From Symbiodinium natans (taxonomy: Eukaryota > Sar > Dinophyceae > Suessiales > Symbiodiniaceae): a DNA stretch of 64,000 nucleotides. Position numbers and translations under genes: made by a program. Where the stretch lies: NCBI GenBank assembly GCA_905221605.1, contig CAJNDS010002357.1, positions 667,831 through 731,830 on the forward strand, read 5' to 3'. The notes beneath the pieces were generated by a model, which saw nothing but the letters and a program-made list of their open reading frames with translations, was not told the DNA's origin and made no database searches. The number at the start of each line of letters is the position of its first letter. The first letter of the stretch is position 1. Below, piece by piece: positions 41,930-52,952 of this stretch.

Positions 41930-42044
41930 CTCTAGGGTTTAGGGGTTTAGGGTTTGGGGTTTAGGGTTTAGGGTTTAGGGTTTAGGGTTTAGGGTTTAGG
42001 GTTTAGGGTTTAGGGTTTAGGGTTTAGGGTTTAGGATGACCATG

Positions 42045-42225
42045 AAACAGGGTTTATATTGCTTGATTTGAGTTCATATTAGGGTTTAGGGTTTGGGGTT
42101 TGGGGTCTAGGGTTTAGGGTACTGTTATTGGTGAGTGTATACAAGGTTCCTTTGTAATATTGGTTAGTGTATATACTTAGTGTCCTTTTGGGGATACACG
42201 AAATATAAAGCCTACTTCATATCCT
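42045..42225. repeat. Family J repeat with inserted heptamer-type sequence
   Basis: Second copy of 16862-16985. About 45 bp of TTTAGGG/TTTGGGG units is inserted between GTTCATATT and ACTGTTATTGGTGAGTG. 42230-43890 shows only weak exon frames; it holds two family D copies and one family C copy. Confidence 0.8.
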
Positions 42226-43032
42226 TAGCGAAGGGGAGCACGATATGCTGGCAGGGCTCAGGGCCTCAGGGAATACTGTGGGGCATTGTGGTTTACTAGA
42301 TTACCTACCCCCCCCCCCCCCCCCCCCGCTGCCCTAAGAGTTAAGAGCATTCAAATCCCAGGCAGATCTCCGCCAAGTTGGTGACTGCGGCCGTTTAGTC
42401 GCAGTGTTGGGGGGTTTGTTGAGCTTGCTTTTTGTGCAGGGGTTTTGAGTTTTGGGTGCAGAGGTGGCTGTTGACAAGTTGTGTCGATGAGGTTCGAAGC
42501 TGTCTTGGGAAGTGGGCTGTTTAGGGTTAGGGTTTAGGGTTTAGGGTTCAGGTTTCAGGGTTTAGGGTTTAGGGTTTAGGGTTTAGGGTTGGAATACGTA
42601 ATTTCAGGGTGCTGAAGATTTTCCTTTCATGCTGAAATCCCGCCAGAATTTAGAAAGCTCACAAGTGCCGACCCATGTCCAGTGCAGAGCAGGGTAATCT
42701 GAGGTCTAGCGCGAAGGGGTTGAGGGTTTAGGGCCAAGGTCTTGAGGGTGCCTGAGTGTGTGAATGTTATGGTTCAGATTTTCACCCTAAACCCTAAGCC
42801 CAAGACCCTCAATTGAGGGCGGGGGCTTTAAGGTGCCGGGGTTGAGGGCTTCAGGGCTTCAACGCTTTGTTGTTCAGGGGGCTTCAGGGCTTCAGGATCA
42901 AAGGTTACTCAAACCTAATAGTCGATTCTAGGACCGCCAGTGGTGCTTGCGCATGTTCCCTTTTTTTGTCAGGGGTAGGTTCCCTTTTGGTATCACACTA
43001 GGATGTAGGATGTTGGTGATAGTCATTTTCGA

Positions 43033-43157
43033 GGACCCGGAGTAGGCCCTTATTTCCTTTTTTTAGGGTTGGGCCGGGTTGGGTTTCCCTTATAGTCCCC
43101 TTAAAACCAAAAAGGGCACCCTTTGTGAACCTGGGTTACTTCTGGGTCTAGTCTTCA
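43033..43157. repeat. Inverted-repeat element, family D
   Basis: GGACCCGGAGTAGGCCCTTA to GGTTACTTCTGGGTCT; a further copy at 43650-43795 carries a poly-G insertion. Confidence 0.8.
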
Positions 43158-43524
43158 GGGATGCGAGTCCATTTTGAGTCATAAACCCTCATCCCTGGCT
43201 AAGGCCTCTCAACTTCTGAACCAAAGATCAACCCACACGAACCCTTAGCCCTATGGAAATTCTCAACCCTTTACAAGCCCTAAACCCTAAACCCTGAACC
43301 CTATATAAACCCTAAACCTTATGTCTTCAAGCCAGACCAGAGTACTTTGGGGGGTTAGGGACGCCCGAGTTGGAGGCAGATAGTGTGTTAGATCAGGGCT
43401 TCGGGTTTAGGGTTTAGCAAGAGGGCCCTCTCCATGTAGCTTCAGGGTTCATGTTCCAGACGACCCTTAACTAGAAGCCCTCAGTTCAAACTTCGAAACC
43501 TTACGCCCCAAGACCCTACAAAGA

Positions 43525-43650
43525 GGGAGGCCCCCCAGCTAGAAGTAGAGGTCGCAGGACCCTAAATTGGGTTATAAGGCTTAGGTTCTAAGTCCCTTAA
43601 CTACCTTAACTACACTTAGTATAGTAGGGGGGGGGGGGGGGGCCCTCCGC
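43525..43650. repeat. Inverted-repeat element, family C, diverged
   Basis: Same core (ACCCTAAATTGGGTTATAAG, TTAGTATAGTAGGGG) as 22873-22996, with the right end expanded to poly-G. Confidence 0.78.
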
Positions 43651-43899
43651 TAGGACCCAAATAGGCACTTATTCCCTTTGTTGTTGTTTATCATTTTTTT
43701 TGTGTGGGGGGGGGGGGGGGGGGGTTAGGTTCCTTTGTAAGCCCCTTTCAGACCAAAAAGCGCACCCTGTTTGTTCCTAGCTTACTCCTGGGTCTGGAAA
43801 GCCTACACCGAAAACCCTAAACCCTAAGCCCTAAACCCTGCACCCTAAACCCTAAACCCTAAACCCCAAACCCTAAACCCTAAACCCTAAACCCATAAG

Positions 43900-44000
43900 G
43901 TCTACCCCTACAGCAAGCAGCTGGCCGGGTTGCAATCCCTGCCCACCGACATCTTGCGACATGGGGGGGAGAGCAAGCTCTGGTCCATATACGAGCCCTG
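43900..44000 (+). CDS. Exon of unrecognised protein (SKQLAGLQSLPTDILRHGGE)
   Basis: Reads VYPYSKQLAGLQSLPTDILR then HGGESKLWSIYEP. Acceptor CATAAG after a CCCTAAA array. A GC donor (GCTTAA, phase 2) puts the exon at 44552 in frame; GC at 44011 is the alternative. Confidence 0.65.
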
Positions 44001-44029
44001 GCTTAAATTCGCGCGAAACCCCAAACCCG

Positions 44030-44105
44030 AAACCCTAAACCCTAAACCCTAAACCCTAAACCCTAAACCCTAAACCCTAAACCCTAAACCCTAAACCCTA
44101 GCCCT
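44030..44105 (-). repeat. (CCCTAAA)n array
   Basis: About ten units. Opposed G-rich arrays at 44215-44310 and 44490-44540 precede the next exon. Confidence 0.94.
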
Positions 44106-44551
44106 TAACCCCAAGCCCTAGCTACAGAGCCCAAAGCTGTTTTCTTTTCATGTCCGGCTCTGACCCCAGGTCCGAGGGCCCGAAACGCAGAGCCTTTGTG
44201 AGCGGTTGGGGTTTAAGGTTTAGGGTTTAGGTTTTAGGGTTCAGGGTTTAGGGTTTAGGGTTTAGGGTTTGGGTTTTAGGGTTTGGGGTTTGGGGTTTGG
44301 GGTTTGGGGTTTGGGGGCAAAGGCTCTAAACGAAAACCTACCAAGGAGGGCTGAGTTTAATGCATGTCTAGCCGGGTGCTGCACTCCTGATTTTTCACAT
44401 TGCAAACGTACCTCAGTCTGGCTCTGTGGATGTCGGAATTGGGCCCACCCCGACCCACACAAACCCAGAGACTTATACACGACACCATTGTTTAGGGTTT
44501 AGGGTTTAGGGTCTAGGGTTTAGGGTTTAGGGTTTAGGATACCACTAGCAG

Positions 44552-44603
44552 TGTTTCCGAGGACTACACGGAAGCATACGTCGACTCCTGCTTCGTGTTC
44601 GAG
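44552..44603 (+). CDS. Exon of unrecognised protein (SEDYTEAYVDSCFVFE)
   Basis: Acceptor TAGCAG. Reads VSEDYTEAYVDSCFVFE. GC donor (GCACGC, same hexamer as after GMP synthase exon f). Phase 0 with the next exon. Confidence 0.62.
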
Positions 44604-44877
44604 GCACGCTTTTTAGGGCTTAGGGTTTAGGGTTTAGGGTTTAGGGTTTCAGGCTTAGGGTTTAGGGTTTAGGGGGGCTTGCCTGCCAAAATCACAGAGG
44701 CCTTGAAAGCCCTCAAGTTTATAAAGCTGTTCGAACCCGAACCCCAAAATCTCCACCACCCTCTGTTTTTTGTGGTGGTTACCATCGGCTTGTTTAGGGA
44801 CCATAAGGGCAGACGAACCCTAAACCCTAAACCCTAAGCCCTAAGCCCTAAGCCTTAAGCCCTAAGCGCTAAACCAG

Positions 44878-44967
44878 GCCATGTCGCTGCCATCTGCTGA
44901 CGACGCTGATGACGGCTGGACGGACCTCGGCGGCCGCCTCTCCGCGTCCATGACCTTCTGCACCTGG
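44878..44967 (+). CDS. Exon of unrecognised protein (SADDADDGWTDLGGRLSASM)
   Basis: Acceptor ACCAG. Reads AMSLPSADDADDGWTDLGGR then LSASMTFCTW. GC donor (GCTACA), then a TTTAGGG array. Confidence 0.6.
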
Positions 44968-45574
44968 GCTACATGAGGGTATTTCCCAAGATGGGGTTTA
45001 GGGTTTAGGGTTTAGGGTTTAGGGTTTAGGGTTTAGGTACCTTTATATAGCCCCCAACAGCTCTAATCCTTATTATAGGAACCGCCCAAAAAGGCTACCC
45101 CGAAGTTTCGGAAACCCCCATGAGATCATCAGGATCTCCAGGTTGGCTCGGTTGCCTAGAGTTTCTTAGGAAAATCAGGGTTTAGGGTTTGGGGTTTAGG
45201 GTTTAGGGTTCAGGGTTTTAGGGTTTAGGGTTTAGGGTTTAGGGTTTAGGGTTTAGGGTTAGGAATCAGGAGCCTGATGCTTTGGCCTTCAGGTACCTGT
45301 GGGAGTCCTGGGAAGTCTAAGGGGTATATGGTGGTTTCCGAAATTGAGGGTACCTTATCAAGGTCCTCATTATAAGGGAATCCACTATTTGGAATTAGGG
45401 TACTTTGTCACGGTCCATTGTAAGGGAATCCTACTAGTTGGGGATTTATTTTCGGGGTCCCCGATTCTCGTAAACCCCCATATTCTCAACTTAAGTGAGC
45501 GCGGTTACATGGTGGCGACTACCTTAGAAAGCCGAAAAGGAAGCCAACACAATGAAGGTCAGCTTAATTACCCC

Positions 45575-45680
45575 CAGGGTCCATGTACCGAAAAAGGGAA
45601 TACTTGGGCCTTCAAGTACTTCCTATGTAGGGAATATGGGGCCCAAGTATATAGCAATAAGGTACATGGACCCTGAGGGT
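45575..45680. repeat. Inverted-repeat element, family A, complete copy
   Basis: CAGGGTCCATGTACC to GGTACATGGACCCTG, perfect 15-bp inverted ends, with the full inner blocks. No heptamer array inside. 44970-46180 holds no supported exon. Confidence 0.92.
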
Positions 45681-46188
45681 TACGCGGGTTACGCGCTTCT
45701 TTCCGTGTGAGGTCGGGGATGGACTTAGAATGCTCAGTCGACCGATTGGTGTCCGTGAACTCCGCGCAGTATTTCTGTGGCCCTAAGCCCTAAACCCTAA
45801 GCCCTAGGCCTTAATCAGGACATATCAGAGCCCCAAAGCCGTGGGCCTTGGCATCCTCACCACGAAAGCTCTTGCTTTTGAGCCTGCAGGGTTGTCTACA
45901 GATTGCTTGGTATTTTGTTTTGGTAATGCACAACCCTAGGCAATGTTAAACCTATTTTTCTTTGATTCTGGTCTAAAAACGGGACTCTAGCTACCCGAAA
46001 GCGTATATCCTCACCCCTTAAACCCTAAACCCAAAGCCCTAAACTCTTCCATCGGCCCGTCCTGGTTTGGCACTAGTTGAGGATAGTTTGGGTTGCTGCG
46101 GCGTCAGCCACTTGCCACCTTGCCAGATCATCCGTTGTAGGTGCTAGGTCTAGGTACTTACTGTTCATGAAGACCCTCCATGTGCCAG

Positions 46189-46290
46189 GCACCAACAACC
46201 ATCAAAGCCCGGATCGGGCCAAGATCCCACCCAGATCCGTGGTGGATCGCCAGGATGTCATGGAGGTGCCGCGTTGCTCAGTGTGTTGGA
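46189..46290 (+). CDS. Exon candidate, two frames open
   Basis: Acceptor GCCAG. One frame reads TNNHQSPDRAKIPPRSVVDR then QDVMEVPRCSVCW. The frame continuing from the previous exon reads APTTIKARIGPRSHPDPWW then IARMSWRCRVAQC. Third-position GC does not separate them. Confidence 0.45.
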
Positions 46291-46302
46291 AAATTCTTGG
46301 TT

Positions 46303-46440
46303 GGGTTTAGGGTTTAGGGTTTAGGGTTTAGGGTTTAGGGTTTAGGGTTTAGGGCTTAGGGCTTAGGGTTTAGGGGTTTAGGGTTTAGGGTTTAGGGTTT
46401 AGGGTTTGGGGTTTAGGGTTTAGGGTTTAGGGTTTAGAGT
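46303..46440 (+). repeat. (TTTAGGG)n array joined to a family B element
   Basis: About 18 units with CTTAGGG variants. At 46440 the array continues directly into the interior of a family B element (GTACCCTTTTCCCC), whose left end is missing. Confidence 0.93.
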
Positions 46441-46764
46441 ACCCTTTTCCCCTTTTTGTGGTTCAAGGTTCCCGTTTATCAAGTGACGAACCCAAAAAGA
46501 GGTGCCCTTGTCATCATCCAGTTGCTGGGCTACCAAGAATTCGAAGCTGCCCTTTCTGATGTGAGCTTTCGGTCCCCTAAAGGAAAGAGGCTAAACCCTA
46601 AACGCCCAAGCCCTGAAGTTTCTGGGCACCTTTGCGTTCTTCCAGAGGAATGATGATGTCTGCTTGTCTTTATACAAAACCCAACAGAACATGAAGCACA
46701 CAATTGCTATAGCGGTAAACTCTAAGCCCAAAACCCTAAAACCTTAAACCCTCAACCCTAAACC

Positions 46765-46858
46765 CTAGATCCTAAACCCTAAACCCTAAACCCTAAACCC
46801 TAAACCCTAAACCCTAAACCCTAAACCCTAAACCCTAAACCCTAAACCCTAAACCCTA
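46765..46858 (-). repeat. (CCCTAAA)n array
   Basis: About 13 units, just upstream of the exon at 46877. Confidence 0.95.
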
Positions 46859-46876
46859 CATGCATCTGCTAGAAAG

Positions 46877-46921
46877 GAGTTGCGCGAGTACTTCTCTCAG
46901 AATCGCCCCGACGGTGTCAAG
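46877..46921 (+). CDS. Exon of unrecognised protein (ELREYFSQNRPDGVK)
   Basis: Exactly 15 codons, acceptor AAAG, GT donor (GTGGGG). Reads ELREYFSQNRPDGVK. Followed by a degenerate G-rich field to 47330. Confidence 0.58.
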
Positions 46922-47400
46922 GTGGGGTGGCTTCAAGGAGCGGTTTAGGGTTTGAGGGCTTTAGGGGTTAAGGGGGGTTTAGGGTTCAGGGGTTTAGGGT
47001 TTGAGGGCTTTAGGGGTTAAGGGGTTTAAGGGGTTTAGGGCTTAGGGTGTGAGGGTTTGAGGGGTTTTAGGGTGTGAGGGTAGGGGTTTAGGGTGTGAGG
47101 GTTTGAGGGGTTTAGGGTTTAGGGTTTAGGGTGTCAGGGTTTGGAGGTTTAGGGTTTAGGGTTGGGGGGTGAGGGTTTGAGGGATTAAGGGCTTGGGGTT
47201 TAGGATTTGAGGCGTTTAGGGTTCAGGACTTGAGGGGGTTTAGGGCTTGGGGGTCTAGGGTTTGGGGTTTGGGGTAGGGTTTAGGGGTCTAAGGAAGCTT
47301 TGGGTGTTGAGTATAGGGTTTGGAGTTTTAGCTGTAAACCCTAAACCGCAAACCGGAGGGTTTAGGGTTTAGGGTTTAGCCCTCAGGGAACTTCACAGAG

Positions 47401-47445
47401 GCGCTTGGGGGGTTGCAAGACCTGATTGATTCTTCCCTCAACCAG
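47401..47445 (+). CDS. Exon of unrecognised protein (ALGGLQDLIDSSLNQ)
   Basis: Exactly 15 codons, acceptor CAGAG. GC donor (GCCTTC), or the exon continues to 47469 (AFSPPPYL). Degenerate C-rich units, a family H copy (47669) and a CCCTAAA array follow. Confidence 0.55.
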
Positions 47446-48414
47446 GCCTTCAGCCCTCCACCCTACCTCGCTCCTAAACCCTAAACTCTCAACCCTAGAG
47501 ACCCTAATCCCTAACCCTAGGCCCTATAGCCCTAAGCCCTAAGCTCGAAACCCTATAAACCATAAACCCCAAGTCCTACACCTTGATCCCCTACATCCGC
47601 AAAACTCACCTGTGCACCGAAATCAAGTGCCACGGATTGCGCCGTTGAGGGTTGAGGGTTGAGGGTTGGGGGTCTACCCAAAGGCTCGCCAATGTAGTTC
47701 CTTTTTGTGCTTATTATAGGGAATTCCAGTATACTATCCCAAAAAGGTAGGTCTAAGCTTTAAGACGGTTCGGGTACCCAGGCCTTTTCCTCACCCCACC
47801 CGAAGGGTCGTATGGCTGTCTGGGTCCTTGCCTTACAAGTGCGAGTGAACTTCTACCCTAAACCCTAAACCCTAAACCCTAAACCCTAAACCCTAGACCT
47901 AAACCCTTAAACCTTAACCCTAAACCTTGCAGGGGCTACAGTAAGAGAGAGCCTTACCCTGCCTCTAGAGACTAGCCCTATATAGGAGAAGATCTCATGT
48001 GCTTGGCGGCTTCAAGTCTCAGGGAGCTGAGGGCTTCGGGTTTTGGGGCTCAGGGTTTTTAGGGTATAAGGTTTGGGGTTTTGGGTTTTTTTGGTTGCTT
48101 TATGGCAAGCTTTGGGAGGTTGTAGGGTTTGATTGAGGTTTGAGGGGCTCACAACAACCCCAAAAACCTAAAAACCCGTAAACCCTTAACCCCAAACCCC
48201 AAAATCCCTAAATCCCAAACCCCAAACACCGAACCCCAAACCCTAAACCCTAAACCCTAAACCCTAATCTGCCCTTCAAGAAGCCTCAACGCTGCAAGCC
48301 CTACACCCTCACTGAGACCCTATAACCCCCTGACAATCTCCGAGGTCCCCCCCATGAATCAAGGCCCCTAAAACCCAACACCCTCCGCCCGCTCACCAGG
48401 AACAAAGGTTAGGG

Positions 48415-48515
48415 TTCAGGGTTTAGGGTTCAGGGTTCAGGGTTTAGGGTTTAGGGTTTAGGGTTTAGGGTTTAGGGTCTAGGGTTTAGGGTTTAGGGTT
48501 TAGGGTTTAGGGTTT
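48415..48515 (+). repeat. (TTTAGGG)n array with TTCAGGG variants
   Basis: About 14 units. 47950-48415 shows no exon. Confidence 0.93.
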
Positions 48516-48641
48516 ATTGAAATTATTAAGGGTTCAGGTCCGGGGAAAGTTCGAGGAGTTTTGTTTTTTTGCTAGTTCTTGATAATTTCAAGTTATAGGG
48601 GGCTTGAGGGTTTAGGGTTTAGCAATACTCTGGAACGCCAG

Positions 48642-48724
48642 GTCGCACCACGTTCGACCAAGAGCTGTTCCAGCGAAGGCGACTGTTCGGGCAACACCTG
48701 CATGGGCCCCAGCAGCATGGCCGG
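48642..48724 (+). CDS. Cys-rich exon (SCSSEGDCSGNTCMGPSSMA)
   Basis: Acceptor CGCCAG, canonical donor GTAAGG. Reads VAPRSTKSCSSEGDCSGNTC then MGPSSMA. The Cys spacing fits an extracellular disulphide-bonded repeat. Continues into the exon at 48980. Confidence 0.62.
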
Positions 48725-48979
48725 GTAAGGGTTTAGGGTTTTGGGTTTTGGGTTCAGGGTTTAGGGTTTAGGGTTTAGGGTTTGGGGTTTAGGGTTTAGG
48801 GTTTAGGGTTTAGGGTGTCCCTTCTACGGGGTCCCTCCTTCTACCGCCTTGGCAGAAGTAGGAGCTGGCTTTCAGAGTCCGGGTTTGGGGTTTAGGGTTT
48901 GGGGTTTAGGGTTTGGGGTTTAGGGTTTAGGGTTTAGGCTTCCCAAGCACCTCAAGCCCTGAACCCTTTAGCTTACCAG

Positions 48980-49053
48980 GCGACTGCAAGGAGAACGAGG
49001 ACTCGCCCTGCCCAGTGGGATATGGCTGCTCCTGCGACACCTCCAAGAACGAG
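48980..49053 (+). CDS. Cys-rich exon (DSPCPVGYGCSCDTSKNE)
   Basis: Acceptor ACCAG. Reads GDCKENEDSPCPVGYGCSCD then TSKNE. GC donor (GCGCGT). Together with the previous exon it gives eight Cys in about 53 residues, consistent with a secreted or membrane-anchored ectodomain. Confidence 0.62.
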
Positions 49054-49684
49054 GCGCGTGAGGGTTCAGGGCTCAGGGATGCTCATCATCCTAAACCCTA
49101 AACCCTAAACCCTAAACCCTAAACCGGGCTTGGGTTTGCTGGTACCGGGCTTAGGGGTTCAGGATTTAAGGGTTAAGGGGTATATAGCGTTGCACCAGCA
49201 TGTTAAGAGTAGGGTTTAGGTTTTTGGGTTTAGGGTCATGTGCCTTAGTGGCGTTGGGGCCTCAGGGGTTTGGGTTGAAGGCCTGTGATGGGCGCACGCG
49301 AAATGCCCTGAGCTGCCTTTGGGCGTATTGGGGCTCAGGCAGGCCCCACGTGCTTTTGAGGGTGCGTATTCGGGTTTCGGCCTTTTGGCCGTGCGTCTTC
49401 TTGGTCAGGGGCTTATGTGTCTTGAACGATCCCAGAGGTCATGTTGCCCAAAGCCCTATAGGCCCTAAATCCTTAAATCGCTAACATCTCTAGATTCTAT
49501 ATGAGCCCTGAACTCCTAAACCCTACTCCCTAAATCCCTAAGCCTAATCCCTATATCCCTGAACCATCTCAACCCTAATCCCTCAATCCCTAAGCCCGAA
49601 AAAGTTCCGAGGGACCCAAGAGGTGCTTGAAACCTCCCTAAACCCTAAACCCTAAACCCTAAACCCTAAACCCTGCTGCATGAG

Positions 49685-49726
49685 ATGCTCTTTACGGTTG
49701 CGCTGGGCGCGAGCTTGCTGACGGAG
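49685..49726 (+). CDS. Hydrophobic exon (MLFTVALGASLLTE)
   Basis: Acceptor CATGAG after a CCCTAAA array. Reads MLFTVALGASLLTE. GC donor (GCCCGG). Probably the start of a membrane segment; phase 0 with the exon at 51041. Confidence 0.52.
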
Positions 49727-50104
49727 GCCCGGGGCTTTCTTGGGGTTTAAGGGTTTAGAGTCGGAAGTTTTGGGGTTAGGTTTTTCCGGTTTTTAGGTCT
49801 AGGGGCTATGGTTTATTGCAATAGAAAGCCTTCCCCCCAAAAGGACCCAAAGAACCTCAGCAAACTTTCAAACCGGCTGATTGGCGATCTGCGCGTAGTA
49901 CCATGTATGACAGCAGTAATTACAAAGGGCACCCTAAACCCTAAACCCTAAACCCTAAACCCTAGACCCTAGACCCTAGACCTGAACTGTTACCCAACCC
50001 CTAGTCGTCTCTAAACTTCTACGTCGGACCCCGAGGTTGCTTCCTTGGGTTCGAGGACACTTCTGCAGAACCCACCTAGGGCATACGGGGCAAATCATAT
50101 ACAC

Positions 50105-50700
50105 ATGTAGACATATATATATATATATATGGTTCAGCGTCGAGCGTCCTGGGCCCCCCCCCCCCATGGTATCCCCCCCCCCCCAAGTCTACTCTACGGT
50201 CCCTAAACCCTAAACCCTAAACCCTAAACCCCCAAACCCTAAACCCTAAACCCTAAACCCTAAAACCTAAACCCTAACCCTAAACCCTAAACCTTAAGTC
50301 TTAAACCTTAAACCCTAAACCCTAAAACCCTGAACCCTAAACCCTAACCCTAAAACCAACCCCCAACCACACCACAGGGGGGGGGGGATCATCTTAGTAC
50401 CCCATCCGCGGGGAAAACCCTAAACCCTAAACCCTAAACCCTAAACCCTAAACCCTAAACCCTAAACCCTAAACCCTAAACCCTAAACCCTAAACCCTAA
50501 ACCCTAAAACCCTAAAACCCTAAACCCTAAACCCTAAACCCTAAAACCCTAAAACCCTAAAACCAACCCCCAACCACACCACAGGGGGGGGGGGAGGGGG
50601 GGGTACCATTGGGGGGGGGGGGGGGGGGGGGGGTAGGGGGGAGGGGGGGGGGGCCCGCCGGGGCTGAATCATACATATATATATATATATATATATGTAA
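50105..50700. repeat. Large inverted repeat with poly-C/G, TA and heptamer arms
   Basis: Left arm: TA run, GGTTCAGC, poly-C, ATGGTATCCCC. Right arm: GGGGTACCAT, poly-G, GCTGAATC, TA run, i.e. the reverse complement order. Two CCCTAAA arrays (50200-50345, 50415-50560), each ended by CCAACCACACCACAGGGG, lie between them. Confidence 0.75.
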
Positions 50701-51040
50701 TGGGTCCCTTTCTGTGTATACATATATATATATATGTGTGTGTAGACATAAAGATCTGAATATAAACATGTCGTAGGGTTTCTGAGGCTGAAGGATTGAT
50801 TCTGGTTTGTTAGGGGGCACAGCGGGAAGTCGTCCTTAGCACATCTAGTCGCTACACTTACAGTCCTTGGCCAGTAGATGAACTGTAAGCTTTTGGGTTT
50901 CTGTATTTTGGAGGAGCCATTTGAAGCTCAACCTTCTGCATTCCGTGAATATTTTGAACCTTGGATATTGAAAAGGTAAGTATAGCCCCTTCCGTAACCC
51001 TAAACCCTAAACCCTAAACCCTCATTTGGCAGTGCAACAG

Positions 51041-51097
51041 GTGGTGCAGAATTCCCTCATCCTCGGACCAGGATGGATTGCCGGCTGCACGGCGATA
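51041..51097 (+). CDS. Hydrophobic exon (LILGPGWIAGCTAI)
   Basis: Acceptor CAACAG after CCCTAAA units. Reads VVQNSLILGPGWIAGCTAI. A GC donor (GCTCCC) joins it in frame to the next hydrophobic exon; a GT donor at 51126 would leave a different phase. Confidence 0.55.
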
Positions 51098-51389
51098 GCT
51101 CCCCGGACGCCATGGATGGTCCAGGGTCTCCCAAAGCCCAAAACCCTAAGCCCTAAGCCCCTAAACCTACGCATTTCAAGTTGGTGCTTGCCAACCTCTC
51201 GGGCTCGTAGGTACAGACCATGCCGCTCGAAACCCTTATGCCGGTAAACCGGTAAACCCTCAAAGTTTCTCATCATGGCTGAGTTGACGTTCCTTCACAG
51301 CAAGTCAGTTGAGGGTCCATTTAGCCCCCCAGCCCCACCCACCCTGAAAGGGCCAACTAGACGTCTCGAGACAGCGACTTCCTTTGGCT

Positions 51390-51487
51390 CGGACCCAGAG
51401 TAGGCCCTTATTCCCTGTTTTGGGTTTAGGTTCCCTCGTAAGCCCCTTTTGAACCCAAAGGGGGCACCTAAGTTGCTCTTGGGTCAC
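51390..51487. repeat. Inverted-repeat element, family D
   Basis: GGACCCAGAGTAGGCCCTTA to TTGCTCTTGGGTC, with CCCTAAA units directly after. 51500-51980 has no supported exon; a TATATAGGG element lies at 51690-51800. Confidence 0.8.
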
Positions 51488-51995
51488 CCTAAACCCTAAA
51501 CCCTTTTTGGGCTTAGGGCTACATTGGGATCGAAGGTCCCCTTCTGCCATAAGCCCTCTAAACAAGAGGTACTTGGGGAGTTCTCAGGGCCGCGATAGTA
51601 CCTTAAAGGGTTTTAGGGCTCAGGCTTTACGGGGATACAAGGTACTGTGCCGAACTAAAGAAGCATTAGCTTATGTACTGTTGGGATCAAACCTGGTGAG
51701 AGCCATTAAGTTCCTTGAATACAAGCTGTATTCTGAGCTACCTCACCCTTTAAGGGATTATATAGGGTACCTCATTCCCCCATTCCCTACTAAGAACCCG
51801 GGGAAGATGTATTCTGGGCTACCTCAGACAGCACAAAATCTCGAGCTGACCCTCCTGCCTAATTAGCTGAAACCCTCTGGGCCCTGAACCCTAAGGCAGC
51901 CCCTAAATCCTGAACTCAACACCCGAAACCTCGAAAAACCTAAGCCCCAAACCCTAAACCCTAAACCCCAAACCCTAAACCCTGAACCCCTCGAG

Positions 51996-52091
51996 GCCGT
52001 GGGCTCTCTGGGTGCACTGGCGCCCTTGTGCCCGGTTTTGATGCCCATGTTCTTCGCGGCGTTGGCACCCTTCGGGCCATTTTGCGGCACA
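51996..52091 (+). CDS. Membrane-segment exon (LAPLCPVLMPMFFAALAP)
   Basis: Acceptor CTCGAG. Reads AVGSLGALAPLCPVLMPMFF then AALAPFGPFCGT, a clear transmembrane stretch with about 70% G/C third positions. GC donor (GCTTTC). The opposite strand is also open (QNGPKGANAAKNMG), but the + frame fits the neighbouring exons. Confidence 0.55.
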
Positions 52092-52782
52092 GCTTTCAGG
52101 GGGGTTAAGGGGTTTAGGGTTTATAAGGTTTAGGGTTTAGGGTTTAGGGTTTAGGGTTTGGGGGCTTTCGGTGGATTAGGGGCTTCGGGTTTCGGTGGGT
52201 TGAGGAGTCCGAGGCTTGGGCTTCTGTGGCCACCTTGAAGCCAAGGTCCCTAAGGCTCAACGCCTTGGTCCTTTGAAGTTTGGGGTTTAGGGTTTAGGGT
52301 TCTTGGGTTTTTGTTTGGGCTTAAGGTTTTGAGTTCATCGGCTTCGGGGCTTCCAGGGTTTTGAAGCGTCTATACCCTAAACCCTGAACCGTTGCAAATA
52401 CAGCCTTATGGTTAAAGCTCGAAACCTAAAAGCCCAAACCCTGGCCTTGCGCACACAACAAGCCCGACAAATCCTATAAATTCTATGCCACCGATACATG
52501 CTATGAACCCGAGAACTCCCCCAAGCCCTAAACCCTAAAACCCTAAACCCCTAAACCCCTAACCCCCTAAACCCTAAACCTGAAGCCCCCTTGCATGCGT
52601 TGTAACGAGTAGCCCCTTTTGTCCTCTTTCTCTTTCGAGGGGTTCCTTGAAAGCCGACCGAACGACACAAAGGCAGCATTTCTTTCCTAAACCCTAAACC
52701 CGAACCCTAACCCGAAACCCTAAACCCTAAACCCCAAAAAACCCAACGCCCCAAACTCACCAAAGTCAACCTGAAATCTGAG

Positions 52783-52844
52783 GTCCGATGTCGTCCTGGC
52801 CTTCATCTTTGCGTCCGTCGTTGGCGGCCTGAACACCTGCGGAT
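52783..52844 (+). CDS. Membrane-segment exon (DVVLAFIFASVVGGLN)
   Basis: Acceptor TCTGAG. Reads SDVVLAFIFASVVGGLNTCG. GC donor (GCGCAT), then TTTAGGG units. Likely a second helix of the same membrane protein. Confidence 0.58.
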
Positions 52845-52905
52845 GCGCATCTCGGCTCAGGGTTTAGGGTTTAGGGTTCAACCCTAAGTAAACCCTAAAC
52901 CCTAA

Positions 52906-52952
52906 AGGTCCATGTAACTTATTATATACTTGGGCCCCATGGACCCTTAGGG
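52906..52952. repeat. Family A deletion derivative
   Basis: GGTCCATGTAACTTATTATA and CTTGGGCC joined directly to the right end CATGGACCC, so only about 47 bp remain. 52960-53810 is AT-richer intron with a TTTAGGG array at 53340 and no firm exon. Confidence 0.8.

Noticed and set aside
52010-52090. Minus-strand basic protein (QNGPKGANAAKNMG)
   Set aside because: The + strand frame is a membrane segment with better third-position GC and fits the phase and strand of neighbouring exons.
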